Assembly (NCBI GenBank): GCA_012517405.1
Contig: JAAYVB010000018.1
Span: forward strand, 1-64,000
Length of the DNA: 64,000 bases
Reading direction: 5' to 3'
From: Propionibacterium sp.
Lineage (GTDB): Bacteria; Actinomycetota; Actinomycetes; Propionibacteriales; Propionibacteriaceae
The position numbers were made by a program, and so were the translations under genes. This document shows, piece after piece, positions 30,453-40,782 of the stretch; position 1 is the first letter of the stretch; the number at the start of each line of letters is the position of its first letter. The notes beneath the pieces were generated by a model. It saw only the letters and a program-made list of their open reading frames with translations, did no database searches and was not told where the DNA came from.

Positions 30453-31657
30453 GCGTCCAACTTAGCCCCGCGCCGCCCCCATCGGAATGGGGACCCCGAT
30501 GCTTCAGGGCGTGATCGGGGCAAGCTGAGACCGCGACTCCGGCGAGCCCTTTCCGCTTCGTCGAGTTCGGCACCCTTGATGCAGCCGTTGACGAAGGCCA
30601 CCAGGGGAATGGCGAACAGTGCCCCGGTGATGCCCGCGATGATCGCACCTGCCGAGATGCCCAGCAGCACGATCAGCGGATGGATCTCGACCGCCTTGCC
30701 GAGCACCAGCGGCTGCAGCACGTGCGATTCGATCGACATCACCAAGACGAAGACGATCAGCATGATGATCGCTTTGACGAAGCCGAGGGTCACCAGCACC
30801 ACCAGGGTGGCGACGGTGCCCGCGACCAGCGCGCCCAGCAGCGGGACGAAGGAGCAGACGAAGGTGAAGGCCGTGATGGCAAGCCACAGATTCGAACCGA
30901 GGAACAACGCTCCCAAGCCGGCGCCGATACCGTCGATCCCGGCGACGATCACCGCGGCACGCACGTACGAGGTCAGCGATGTCCAACCGCCGCGCATCGA
31001 CGGTTCGATGGCGCTGACCGCATGGGTAGGAATAATGCGTTCGAAGGAATTGACGATGCGGTGACCGTCCTTGAGGAAGAAGAAGGTGGCGAACAGGCAG
31101 GTCGCCAGGCCCGCGAAGAATGAGCCGACCGTCGAACCCGCACTGGCCAGCCCGGAGGCGATCTGCTCCGAAGACTGCTGGGCATAGGTGACGATCTGGT
31201 TGATCCATTGGTTGACCTGGTCGTCGCTGATCTGCAAAGGCCCGGTGGCCAGCCAGCTCAGCAGGCTCTTGACGCCTTCGGTCGCAGCGGCTACCAGCTG
31301 GGACGACTGCAGGGCGACCTGCGCACCAACCAGGAAAAGCAAGCCGAGGATGACCAGGACCAGCGAAAGCAGCGCGGTGAGGCTGCCCAGCCAGCGCGGC
31401 CAGCCCTTGGAGATGAGCCATTCCGCGAACGGACTGAGCCCGGATGTGAACAGGACCGCCAGAATCAGTGGCACGACGATCAGGCTCAGTCGTGCCCCGA
31501 TCTGCCACAGCACCACGGTCACGGCGGCGATGACCAAGAAGCGCCAACCCCAACTGGCCCCAATTCGCAGCCACTTCGGTGTTAGAGCGATGTCGTCGGA
31601 TTGTGGCGTGACCGGAGTCAGGGATTCGGCGGGGGTGGCCCCGGATGCGGGAGTCAT
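30449..31657 (-). CDS. AI-2E transporter family (PerM-like) permease
   Basis: A 402-aa membrane protein of the UPF0118 family with seven or eight helices. Conserved features include LRIGASWGWRFLVIAAVTVVLWQIG at the start, the long amphipathic segment before FFAGLATCLFATFFFLKDG, and the C-terminal ESHVLQPLVLGKAVEIHPLIVLLGISAGAIIAG signature. Some members export autoinducer-2 while others are Na+/H+ antiporters or of unknown role. It is co-translated with the DUF4097-like gene. Confidence 0.88.
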   Translation of the reverse strand: MTPASGATPAESLTPVTPQSDDIALTPKWLRIGASWGWRFLVIAAVTVVLWQIGARLSLIVVPLILAVLFTSGLSPFAEWLISKGWPRWLGSLTALLSLVLVILGLLFLVGAQVALQSSQLVAAATEGVKSLLSWLATGPLQISDDQVNQWINQIVTYAQQSSEQIASGLASAGSTVGSFFAGLATCLFATFFFLKDGHRIVNSFERIIPTHAVSAIEPSMRGGWTSLTSYVRAAVIVAGIDGIGAGLGALFLGSNLWLAITAFTFVCSFVPLLGALVAGTVATLVVLVTLGFVKAIIMLIVFVLVMSIESHVLQPLVLGKAVEIHPLIVLLGISAGAIIAGITGALFAIPLVAFVNGCIKGAELDEAERARRSRGLSLPRSRPEASGSPFRWGRRGAKLDA

Positions 31658-31733
31658 CGGTAAACCTCCAGGTTGAGCGACGTCTCAAGCATAGGAGCCC
31701 GGCGGCCGAGGGCCGATGACCTAACCTGTGGGG

Positions 31734-32909
31734 GTGCCACACCCGTCGACCGACCAGATGCCCCGCGACGTCTGGGTGCTTTCGCTGGTCGCTTTGCTGG
31801 TGGCCATCGGATTCGGCGTGATGGTGCCGGTGCTGCCGGTGTTCGCCCGCAGTTTCTCGGTCAGTCAGTTCCAGGTGGGTGCGGTCATCAGCGCGTTCGC
31901 GCTGGCCAGATTGGCGATGGGACCGTTCTGCGGGCGCCTGAACCGGGCGATCGGTGAGCGGGTGGCCCTGGGGTCGGGTATTGGAATCGTGGCACTCAGC
32001 ACCGTCGGCGCCGGATTGTCGCAGAGCTATCTGCAGCTGCTCGTGTTGCGCGGGGTGGGCGGGATCGGATCCGCGATGTTCTCGGTGGCCGCGATGAGCC
32101 TGCTGCTGGCCAGTGTCGGCCCGCAGCTGCGTGGTCGCGCCAGCGCCCTGTACTCCGGAGGCTTCCTGATCGGAGGCATGGCCGGCCCGGCCGTCGGCGG
32201 GCTACTGGCCGCGATCTCGATCAGGGCGCCTTTCTTCTTCTACGCGGCCACTCTGGTGCTGGCCGGCGGCGCGGGTCTCGCGCTGCTCAGCCGCCGGGCG
32301 GTGACTCCTACCGACAAGACCGGCGAGGCCGTGCTGGCCCTTGCCGATGTCTGGCGGCGTCCGGGCTATCGGCTGGCCTGCGCGGCCAACTTCACCACCG
32401 GCTGGCAGGCCCAGGGTGCGCGCTCCACGCTGGTCCCGCTGTTGGTGGTGGAGGTGCTGGACCGGCCGACCTCGTGGACCGGACTGGCCTTCGCGGTCGC
32501 GGCGATCGTCCAGGCCGTGCTGCTGCAGCCCGCCGGACGACTGGTCGACACCTGGGGGCGGCGTCCGATGCTGGCCGCCGGGTTGGTGATGTGCGCGGCA
32601 TCGTCGGCGCTGATCCCGTTCGCACCCAACATGGCCTGGCTCGTGGTTTCCCTGTGTGTCTTCGGCGCCGGCTCGGCGGTCATGTCGACGGCTCCGACCG
32701 CGATGGTGGGCGACGCCACCGCCGGTACCGGCGGCACCCCGGTCGCGGTCTTCCAGATGGCGTCCGATCTTGGTTCGATCATCGGGCCGCTGGCCGTGGG
32801 GGCTCTTGCGGATCACTACCCCCTGCCGATCGCCTTCGGTATCGGCGCGGCGTTGATGGCCGTCCTCGGCGCCTGGTCGGCGAGCAGTCTGCGCCGAGCG
32901 CGGGCGTAG
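31734..32909 (+). CDS. MFS drug-efflux-like transporter
   Basis: A 391-aa 12-helix transporter. Helix 1 is VWVLSLVALLVAIGFGVMVPVLPVFA, the helix 2-3 loop is MGPFCGRLNRAIGERVALGSG, and the antiporter motif C region GGFLIGGMAGPAVGGLLA is clear. GTG 31734 is preferred over GTG 31728 because TAACCT (31722-31727) then lies six bases upstream, the leaderless spacing repeated elsewhere in the window. Substrate unknown. Confidence 0.88.
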   Translation: MPHPSTDQMPRDVWVLSLVALLVAIGFGVMVPVLPVFARSFSVSQFQVGAVISAFALARLAMGPFCGRLNRAIGERVALGSGIGIVALSTVGAGLSQSYLQLLVLRGVGGIGSAMFSVAAMSLLLASVGPQLRGRASALYSGGFLIGGMAGPAVGGLLAAISIRAPFFFYAATLVLAGGAGLALLSRRAVTPTDKTGEAVLALADVWRRPGYRLACAANFTTGWQAQGARSTLVPLLVVEVLDRPTSWTGLAFAVAAIVQAVLLQPAGRLVDTWGRRPMLAAGLVMCAASSALIPFAPNMAWLVVSLCVFGAGSAVMSTAPTAMVGDATAGTGGTPVAVFQMASDLGSIIGPLAVGALADHYPLPIAFGIGAALMAVLGAWSASSLRRARA

Positions 32910-32962
32910 CACTTCTGTGAACAGTCGAGCCACAGACGAAGCCAACAGATAGCCTGACTGGC

Positions 32963-33658
32963 ATGAATCCGCGCCCTATTTCCGAGCTGATGGCCCCCGA
33001 CTGGGCCGACGCACTGGCAGACCAAGAGCCCCGGATTCATCAGATGGGCGCCTTCCTGCGTTCCGAACTGGCGGCCGGTCGCAACTATCTACCCGCGGGC
33101 GACAAGGTGCTTCGAGCATTCAGCCGGCCGATGGCCGATGTCCGGGTGCTGATCGTCGGCCAGGACCCATACCCCACGCCCGGGCATCCGATCGGGCTCA
33201 GTTTCGCGGTGGACCGCTCCGTGCGGCCGCTGCCGAAGTCGTTGATCAACATCTACAAGGAGTTGCAGTCCGATCTGGGCATCGCCCCGGTCGACCATGG
33301 CGATCTGACCGGCTGGTTCAACCAGGGTGTGCTGCTGCTCAACAGGTGCCTGACCGTGCAGCCCGGACATTCTGCCTCTCATCGCGGCAAGGGCTGGGAG
33401 CCGGTCACCCAGGCCGCCATCGAGGCGCTGGCCGCCCGCGGCGGTCCGCTGGTGGCCATCTTGTGGGGACGCGATGCCCAGTCGCTCACCCCGATGCTGG
33501 CCGCCGCCGACGTCCCGATCATCGCGTCGGCCCATCCTTCGCCACTGTCGGCCAGCGCCGGGTTCTTCGGCTCCCGCCCGTTCAGCCGGGCGAACGAGGC
33601 CTTAGCCGCCCAGGGGCAGACTGGTATCGACTGGGACCTCAACCACGCTCGGGAGTGA
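32963..33658 (+). CDS. ung: Uracil-DNA glycosylase
   Basis: Removes uracil from DNA in base excision repair. The water-activating motif [17 protein letters not shown] (about residue 67) and the DNA-minor-groove loop [20 protein letters not shown] (about 190) are intact, with [10 protein letters not shown] in between. Length 231 aa is normal. A TAGCCT -10 box ends 7 bases before the ATG, suggesting a leaderless mRNA. The patatin gene follows after 2 bp. Confidence 0.96.
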   Translation: MNPRPISELMAPDWADALADQEPRIHQMGAFLRSELAAGRNYLPAGDKVLRAFSRPMADVRVLIVGQDPYPTPGHPIGLSFAVDRSVRPLPKSLINIYKELQSDLGIAPVDHGDLTGWFNQGVLLLNRCLTVQPGHSASHRGKGWEPVTQAAIEALAARGGPLVAILWGRDAQSLTPMLAAADVPIIASAHPSPLSASAGFFGSRPFSRANEALAAQGQTGIDWDLNHARE

Positions 33659-33660
33659 CC

Positions 33661-34569
33661 ATGAGAATATCGCTGGTGCTTGGCTCGGGAGGCGCCCGTG
33701 GCTATGCCCACATCGGTGCCATCGAGGAGCTGCAGTCGCGGGGCCACGAGATCGTCGCCGTCGCCGGCGCGTCCATGGGGGCGCTGGTCGGCGGGGCCTA
33801 CGCGGCCGGGCGCCTCCAAGAGCTGACGGAGACCGCCTTGCGACTGTCACGCACCGATGTCTTGATGATGGCGCGCCCCTCCCTGAACGCTCCGGGCCTG
33901 ATCAAGCTCGACCGGGTGATGAGCCTGCTGGAACGCATCATCGGCAACGTGCGCATCGAGGACCTGGCCATCCCGTACACGGCGGTGGCGACCGACTTGC
34001 TGGCGCACCGCGAGATCTGGTTCCACACCGGCCCGCTGCTTGTGGCGATCCGGGCGTCCATCGCGATGCCGTCGGTCTTCAAACCGGTCATGTTGCATGG
34101 ACGGCTGCTGGTCGACGGCGGTCTGGTCAATCCGCTTCCGATGGAGACTTCGCTGCGGTTGGACACCGATCTGACGGTGGCCGTGTCCTTGTTCGGACGC
34201 GAGCGCGGCCGTGAATTCGGTGGCGCGATCGAGGTTTCGTCCGAGGAATCGGGAGAGACCACTCCCACCGCATTGAATCGTCTCCAGGAGCGGATCTCGG
34301 AGGTGCTACCGACGAGGTCGCGCCCAGCCAGCGTCCTGAACCATTTTGATCCGCTGCCCAACGACCTCGATCTGGTGGACATGATCACCATGTCGCTGGA
34401 TGTCATGCAGGAACGGATTCAGGCCTCGCGGGTAGCGGTCAACCCTCCGGATGTTCACATCGAGGTGCCCGCGAGCACCGCCACCATCTTCGACTTCAAC
34501 GATGCTGCGCGGATCATCGAACTCGGACGTGAGCTGGCCGCCGCCCAGTTCGACGAGGCAGGGCTATGA
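33661..34569 (+). CDS. Patatin-like phospholipase (RssA type)
   Basis: A 302-aa serine hydrolase. The oxyanion motif LGSGGARGYAHIGAIEEL is at residues 6-23, the nucleophile is in GASMG (about residue 41) and the dyad aspartate is in VDGGLVNPLP (about 155). The C-terminal part is polar and includes SSEESGETTP. It shares a transcript with ung (2-bp gap, GGGAG ribosome site). Substrate lipids are unknown. Confidence 0.9.
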   Translation: MRISLVLGSGGARGYAHIGAIEELQSRGHEIVAVAGASMGALVGGAYAAGRLQELTETALRLSRTDVLMMARPSLNAPGLIKLDRVMSLLERIIGNVRIEDLAIPYTAVATDLLAHREIWFHTGPLLVAIRASIAMPSVFKPVMLHGRLLVDGGLVNPLPMETSLRLDTDLTVAVSLFGRERGREFGGAIEVSSEESGETTPTALNRLQERISEVLPTRSRPASVLNHFDPLPNDLDLVDMITMSLDVMQERIQASRVAVNPPDVHIEVPASTATIFDFNDAARIIELGRELAAAQFDEAGL

Positions 34570-34610
34570 TCGCGTGGCCGGACTTTGGTCGATCTTCCTA
34601 GGCTCGGGGC

Positions 34611-35246
34611 ATGTTCGGATTCGGGAAGCCTGCCACAGTCAACGCAGAGACTGCCTTGTCAGGGCGCGACACTCCGGTGCTGGACGCCAGCCGGACCCAC
34701 CGGATCTTCGGCGAGCCCCTGAACGCAGACCATCCGGGAGCCGAGACGGCCTACTTTGCCCTCGGCTGCTTCTGGGGTGCCGAGAAACTGTTCTGGAAAC
34801 AGCCCGGCGTGCTGTCCACCGCCGTGGGCTATCAGGGCGGATACACCCCGAACCCCAGCTACCAGCAGGTCTGCACCGGTCTGACCGGGCACGCCGAGAC
34901 CGTCCGGGTCGTCTTCGATCCCGCCAAGACCAGCTATGCCGATCTGGTGCGGGTCTTCTTCGAGAACCACGATCCGACCCAGGGCAATCGTCAGGGCAAC
35001 GACATCGGGACGCAATACCGTTCCGCCATCTTCACGGTTTCGGATGCCCAGCAAGACACTGCTGAGCGAGTGCGTTCCGAGTACCAGCACGCGCTGACCG
35101 ATGCGGGCTACGGGCAGATCACCACCGCCATCGAGCCGGCGAAGCCCTGGTACTACGCCGAGGACTACCACCAGCAGTACCTCGATGCGAACCCCGGCGG
35201 CTACGACTGTCACATCCGAACCGGAGTTGCCTGTCCGGTTTCGTAG
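34611..35246 (+). CDS. msrA: Peptide methionine (S)-S-oxide reductase
   Basis: Repairs oxidised methionine. The catalytic motif FALGCFWGAEKLF lies near residue 52, GYQGGYTPNPSYQQVCTGLTGHAE near 75 and DIGTQYRSAIF near 130; the C-terminal CHIRTGVACPVS supplies resolving cysteines. It has a longer N-terminus than minimal MsrA (211 aa in all). TAGGCT ends six bases before the ATG, a leaderless arrangement. Confidence 0.96.
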   Translation: MFGFGKPATVNAETALSGRDTPVLDASRTHRIFGEPLNADHPGAETAYFALGCFWGAEKLFWKQPGVLSTAVGYQGGYTPNPSYQQVCTGLTGHAETVRVVFDPAKTSYADLVRVFFENHDPTQGNRQGNDIGTQYRSAIFTVSDAQQDTAERVRSEYQHALTDAGYGQITTAIEPAKPWYYAEDYHQQYLDANPGGYDCHIRTGVACPVS

Positions 35247-35261
35247 CGGGCTCCAGGACGC

Positions 35262-35286
35262 CTGAACCTCTAGTTGGGGTTGAGCC
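35262..35286. promoter_or_regulatory. Upstream conserved motif, copy 1
   Basis: CCTGAACCTCTAGTTGGGG plus TTGAG is repeated with one change at 37603-37627, each about 220 bp before an SH3b-protein start. The CTCAA/TTGAG half-sites in copy 2 resemble MerR-family operators. The function as operator or promoter element is inference. Confidence 0.5.
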
Positions 35287-35339
35287 CAATAGGTTTTTCA
35301 TCTTTGCTTGCCATATGAATGTTGAGTGTTAAGGAAACT

Positions 35340-36809
<1,470 letters not shown>

Positions 36810-36881
36810 CAGATCCTCGAAATGCGGGCGGGCTGCGCAATGCGGCTCGCCCGCATTTCGCGTCCTCCTAGAGTTGACCGC

Positions 36882-37577
36882 ATGAGCCCGGCCGTGATCG
36901 TCACCATCATTCTTGTGGTGGGAATCGCCCTGGTGATCGCTGCCACCCTGGCGGATCGGCGCAGCGCCGCCCGACTGACAAAAGCAGACGACACCGAGAT
37001 CAGCTCTGCCGGAGCCGATCCAGCAGCCTCCGAGAAACCGGTCCCGATCGAACCGCCCGCCTACATCACGTCGGAGCAGCTGCTCCGCGGCGCCCCGCCG
37101 GCCGCCCGCTTCAGTCCCGACCAGGAGCGCGACCTGGCGGCTCAGCTCGCGGCGCCGTCCACGGTGCGGACCGACTGCCGATTGGCTGCCCCGACGCTGG
37201 CCACCCATACCGGTGAGCGAGCGATCCTCGACCAGCCGCGGGTGCTGGTGTGCGCCGATGGCATCGGACAGCTCCGCGAGGTGCTGCCCCTGCTCGGCTC
37301 GGCATCTGCAGACATGCAGGCGCTGGTCATCGCGGCGCCGACGATCGACGCAGATGCGTTGCAGACGATCATCGCCAACAAGCTCGCGGGCAAGCTGCAG
37401 GTCTGCGTGGTGCTCGGCGGAGCCGACGCGCTGGCCGAGTTGGCGGCTGCTGTAGGTAGCCGGCCAGCCCCACTGGCCGATCGCCAGGCCGGAGCGATAG
37501 CCCTTACGGCCTTGGGCAGGCCCGCCCGCTTCGTGGCCGGTCCTTCCGCTTGCTGGGTGATCAGCGCCGTTGCCTGA
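36882..37577 (+). CDS. Membrane-anchored GroEL apical-domain-like protein
   Basis: A 231-aa protein. Residues 1-22 form one membrane helix (AVIVTIILVVGIALVIAATLA) followed by a charged linker. Residues about 105-230 follow the GroEL apical domain in order: ERAILDQPRVLVCAD matches the AVELESPFILLAD-type strand, REVLPLLG matches REMLPVLE, ALVIAAPTIDADALQTIIAN matches [20 protein letters not shown], then KLQVCVVLGG and a final ALGRPARFVA like LGQAKRVVI. Equatorial ATPase parts are absent. It may be a tethered peptide-binding module for secreted proteins. TAGAGT 7 bases before the ATG suggests its own leaderless promoter. Similarity was judged by eye. Confidence 0.6.
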   Translation: MSPAVIVTIILVVGIALVIAATLADRRSAARLTKADDTEISSAGADPAASEKPVPIEPPAYITSEQLLRGAPPAARFSPDQERDLAAQLAAPSTVRTDCRLAAPTLATHTGERAILDQPRVLVCADGIGQLREVLPLLGSASADMQALVIAAPTIDADALQTIIANKLAGKLQVCVVLGGADALAELAAAVGSRPAPLADRQAGAIALTALGRPARFVAGPSACWVISAVA

Positions 37578-37602
37578 TCACGGATCGGCAATCCGCCGCT
37601 CA

Positions 37603-37627
37603 CCTGAACCTCAAGTTGGGGTTGAGC
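37603..37627. promoter_or_regulatory. Upstream conserved motif, copy 2
   Basis: CCTGAACCTCAAGTTGGGG plus TTGAG, identical to the motif at 35262 except for one base. Here CTCAA and TTGAG form an exact 5-bp inverted repeat around GTTGGGG. Confidence 0.5.
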
Positions 37628-37679
37628 TGAATGGATCTCTCATCTGTGCTTGTCATGAGTGATTGAAGGTTTAGCGAAG

Positions 37680-37800
37680 TCTCAGGACTCTAGCCGCGTG
37701 CCGTCTTGACCATCTACGGTCGCCACGTTGGCCGGGGCTAGGCGTGGTCACACGTTGCGTGTGACCGGGGAAGACGCCGATCCGACCCCGGCCATCACAT
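37680..37800 (+). ncRNA. Structured 5' leader RNA, copy 2
   Basis: Same architecture as copy 1 with stronger pairing: outer stem GGCCGGGG (37730-37737) with CCCCGGCC (37786-37793), inner GGCGT (37741-37745) with ACGCC (37774-37778), hairpin GGTCACACG (37746-37754) with CGTGTGACC (37758-37766), loop TTG, and the same GGGGAAG bulge (37767-37773). The alternative pair CTAGCC (37690-37695) with GGCTAG (37736-37741) is also kept. Loop and flanking bases differ from copy 1 while stems are maintained. Confidence 0.6.
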
Positions 37801-37829
37801 GAACGTCGCGCGGAAGGAACCCAGGCACG

Positions 37830-39335
37830 ATGACAGCTAGCAAGAGAACACGAACGACGGTCGCGAGTGTCGCGGTCGCCGGGGCACTCATAGGCGGAAC
37901 TCTCGTCGTCCCTCAACTCGCGATCGCGTCCAACAACACGATCACCGCGACCACCGCGGTCAATGTGCGTATCGAACCCACTATCAGCTCCGAGATCCTC
38001 GGCACGCTCACCGCGGGCGAGCAGGTCGAGCGCCGCGGCGATCCGCAGGGCGAATGGACCCCGATCACCTATAACGGCAAGAGCGCCTGGGTCTACTCCG
38101 AGTACACCAGCCTGACCGGCATCGAGTCCGCCGCCGGCGGCACCGCCACAGCCACAGCCAAGTTGAACGTGCGGGCCGGCATGTCCACACTGACCAGCAT
38201 TCTCGGCACCCTCGCGGAGGGTGAGACCGTCAACGTCACTGGGTCTCAGGTTGGCGGCTGGGTGCCGGTCTCCTACAACGGACGCGACGGATACGCCTTC
38301 GCCACCTATCTGTCCTTCGATTCCACCACCGAGGCACCGGCCACCACCGAGCCTGATCCGGTGGAGGCCGACCCCGCAGAACCGGAGACCACCGAACCGG
38401 ACGCCACCGAGCCGGAGACCAGCGACCCGGAGACCACGAATCCGGAGACCAGCGACCCAGGTTCTACCGAAGGCGGCAGCACCGTCACCGGCACAGCGAC
38501 AGCCACCACGGCGCTCAACGTTCGCTCCGGGCCGGGCACCAGCTACAGCGTCATCTCGGTGCTGAGTACCGGCGAATCGGTCACCACCACCGGGGACGAC
38601 CAGAACGGCTGGACCCCCATCACCTACAAGGGCCAGGACGCCTGGGTCTCCACGCAGTATCTGTCCACCAGTGGCAGCGTCGACGAACAAGAAGAGCCGA
38701 GCTCCGGTGAGACCGAGACGGCCTACACCACCACCGATGTCAATCTCCGCACCGGCCCGGGGCTCGACTACCGCATCGTCCGCGTGCTGAGCCCAAACAC
38801 CGAAGTCGAGCTAACCGGCCTCACCGAGAACGGTTTCAGCCAGGTGAGCGACGATGGCACGCTGCGCTGGATTTCGACGACGTATCTCAGCGATGAGCCA
38901 GTCAGCACGAGCGGTGGCTCGGGCTCGACGGCCGGCCCGAGTGTCCCCGCGGGCGCCGGTAGCGGAACCTCGCTGAACACCGGCGGATCGTCCGGTCTGG
39001 ACTCGCTGACGGCCAATGCCAAGGGAATCGTCTACACGATCCGCGAGAACTACCCGCAGATCACCACAATGTACGGGGTGCGCGCCGACCCGCTGCCCGA
39101 TCATCCGAGCGGCCGCGCGGTTGACATCATGATGCCGAACGGGTCGTCCGATGTGGCGCTGGGCAATGAGATCGCCGCCTATCTGCAGCAGAACGCCAAC
39201 TCCCTCAATATCGAATACCTGATCTGGCGTCAGCGCATCTGGATCAACGGCCAGAGCGGCTGGACCGCCATGGCCGATCGCGGCGGCATCACCGCCAACC
39301 ACTACGACCACATCCACGTCACGGTGAACTACTGA
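37830..39335 (+). CDS. Secreted SH3b-repeat protein with ARB_07466/D-Ala-peptidase-like C-terminus
   Basis: A 501-aa paralogue of the Rpf protein at 35484. Signal peptide (1-33), two SH3b repeats (about 36-160), a Pro/Glu/Thr linker of TTEP-like repeats (165-215), two more SH3b repeats (about 215-280 and 293-352), then a different C-terminal module (about 400-501). That module carries DHPSGRAVDIMMP (H-x-x-G-x-A-x-D) and YDHIHV (H-x-H), the zinc-site pattern of M15/Hedgehog-like peptidases, so it probably trims peptidoglycan stem peptides. It shares leader and promoter motif with its paralogue. Confidence 0.9.
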   Translation: MTASKRTRTTVASVAVAGALIGGTLVVPQLAIASNNTITATTAVNVRIEPTISSEILGTLTAGEQVERRGDPQGEWTPITYNGKSAWVYSEYTSLTGIESAAGGTATATAKLNVRAGMSTLTSILGTLAEGETVNVTGSQVGGWVPVSYNGRDGYAFATYLSFDSTTEAPATTEPDPVEADPAEPETTEPDATEPETSDPETTNPETSDPGSTEGGSTVTGTATATTALNVRSGPGTSYSVISVLSTGESVTTTGDDQNGWTPITYKGQDAWVSTQYLSTSGSVDEQEEPSSGETETAYTTTDVNLRTGPGLDYRIVRVLSPNTEVELTGLTENGFSQVSDDGTLRWISTTYLSDEPVSTSGGSGSTAGPSVPAGAGSGTSLNTGGSSGLDSLTANAKGIVYTIRENYPQITTMYGVRADPLPDHPSGRAVDIMMPNGSSDVALGNEIAAYLQQNANSLNIEYLIWRQRIWINGQSGWTAMADRGGITANHYDHIHVTVNY

Positions 39336-39396
39336 TCCGAGCATCGGCACAGCGGGCGGACTCGCGTAAACCTCGGTACACGGCTGGCAACCAGCG

Positions 39397-39432
39397 CTCG
39401 TCCTGCAGGCCTGTGGGCCTCAGCAGGACGAG
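39397..39432. terminator. Bidirectional hairpin between the SH3b gene and arsR
   Basis: CTCGTCCTGC (39397-39406) pairs with GCAGGACGAG (39423-39432), with an inner AGGCC/GGCCT extension around a TGTG loop. The 3' arm encodes the last residues (Ser-Ser-Cys) of arsR. Confidence 0.75.
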
Positions 39433-39800
39433 TTGCCCCCGACCCGTGATGGCCACGGATCAAGTACGGCGCTGAGCATCGCGAGCGCCTCGGGGACGAG
39501 TGCGTAGTAGGCCCACTTGCCGCGCTGCTCACGGGTGACCAGGCCGGCGTCGACGAGTTGCTTCATGTGATGGGACACCGTGGGCTGGGCCAACCCGACG
39601 GGCTCAGTAAGGTCGCACACACACGCCTCTCCGCCGGACTGCGCGGCGATCATCGACAGCAATCGCACCCTGGTCGGGTCACCCAGCGCTTTGAACATCC
39701 AGGCCAACCGCTGCGCATCCTCGACGTCCATCACGCCCGCAGTCACCGGCGCGCAATGGCAGGACTCATCCGTGGTCAGCAGGGGAAGCGAAGTCGTCAT
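39420..39800 (-). CDS. arsR: Arsenic-responsive ArsR repressor
   Basis: A 126-aa winged-helix repressor (KALGDPTRVRLLSMIAA, recognition helix QPTVSHHMKQLVDAGLV). Cysteines lie at 14 and 16 (SCHC) and at 60 and 62 (EACVCDL), close to the arrangement of Corynebacterium glutamicum ArsR, which binds arsenite with two N-terminal cysteines and one near residue 55. A further cysteine ends the protein. It is divergent from arsM and should control both through the intergenic palindrome. Confidence 0.93.
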   Translation of the reverse strand: MTTSLPLLTTDESCHCAPVTAGVMDVEDAQRLAWMFKALGDPTRVRLLSMIAAQSGGEACVCDLTEPVGLAQPTVSHHMKQLVDAGLVTREQRGKWAYYALVPEALAMLSAVLDPWPSRVGGNSSC

Positions 39801-39821
39801 GCCTCTCACTCTAGCCACGCA

Positions 39822-39850
39822 TTGACATATGTCGATGCATCGACCATCAT
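39822..39850 (+). promoter_or_regulatory. ars promoter and ArsR operator
   Basis: TTGACA (39822-39827) is a consensus -35. The perfect 14-bp palindrome GTCGATGCATCGAC (39831-39844) fills the spacer before a candidate -10 (CATCAT or the overlapping CAATAT), so a bound repressor would block polymerase. It lies between the divergent arsR and arsM. Confidence 0.65.
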
Positions 39851-39890
39851 CAATATGACTTGATCCGTCCCGACATGAACGGAGCACACC

Positions 39891-40676
39891 ATGACCGTGA
39901 ACGGTGAGAACGCCGGGCTGCGCGATCAGGTCCGTGCACGCTATGCCGGGGCTGCAACCGCCGTGAAGTCCGGCTCGCTCAACGTGGATCTGCTCGCCGA
40001 GGACCCCTGCTGCGGCTCGTCCAGCCACACTTCATCGGAGCGGAGCTTCGGTGCAGCTCGCTATGACGCCGCCACGACCGCAGGCTTGCCTATCCAGGCC
40101 GTCGAGGCAAGCCTGGGCTGCGGAAACCCGACCGCGGTCGCCGACCTGCACCAGGGCGAGCGAGTACTCGATCTGGGCTCAGGCGGCGGGATCGACGTGT
40201 TGCTGTCGGCCAAGAGGGTCGGCCAGTCGGGGTTCGCCTACGGCGTGGATATGACCGATGAGATGCTCGACCTCGCCCGTGAGAACGCCGCCAAGGCCGA
40301 AGCCACCAACGTGGAGTTCCTGAAGGGCACGATCGAGGACGTGCCGTTGCCGGACAGGTCGGTGGACGTGGTGATCTCCAACTGCGTCATCAACCTGTCG
40401 ACCGACAAGCCCGCCGTCCTCGCCGAGATGTTCCGCGTCCTCGCCCCAGGCGGGCGCATCAGCATCTCCGATATCGTCGCCGAAGACCACCTGAGCCCAG
40501 CCGAGCGGGCGACGCGCGGCTCCCATGTCGGCTGCATCGCCGGAGCCCTCTCCAAGACCGAGTACCTCGACGGACTCGCCGTTGCCGGGTTCATTGACGC
40601 CACCATGGAGTTCACGCACGAAGCAGCCGCCGGCATGCACTCCGCCACTATCCGTGCCGCCAAGCCCACCGCCTGA
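39891..40676 (+). CDS. arsM: Arsenite methyltransferase
   Basis: SAM-dependent enzyme that methylates As(III). Motif I is [14 protein letters not shown] (about residues 93-106). The arsenic-binding cysteines appear in DPCCGSSS (near 40), LGCGNP (near 79), SNCVINLS (near 164) and [12 protein letters not shown] (near 213). Length 261 aa. It is followed by the arsenate reductase gene, giving a reduce-then-methylate route. Methylated arsenicals would be less retained or volatile; no efflux pump is encoded here. Confidence 0.95.
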   Translation: MTVNGENAGLRDQVRARYAGAATAVKSGSLNVDLLAEDPCCGSSSHTSSERSFGAARYDAATTAGLPIQAVEASLGCGNPTAVADLHQGERVLDLGSGGGIDVLLSAKRVGQSGFAYGVDMTDEMLDLARENAAKAEATNVEFLKGTIEDVPLPDRSVDVVISNCVINLSTDKPAVLAEMFRVLAPGGRISISDIVAEDHLSPAERATRGSHVGCIAGALSKTEYLDGLAVAGFIDATMEFTHEAAAGMHSATIRAAKPTA

Positions 40677-40782
40677 CCTCCATGCCGCAGCCCCGGCCGA
40701 CTCCGCAGCAGCATTGTCCGGCGCCCAAGTGCTCGACCTCCCGGCCGCACCCGCTTGCCCGCCTCATCACCAGGAGGACACC

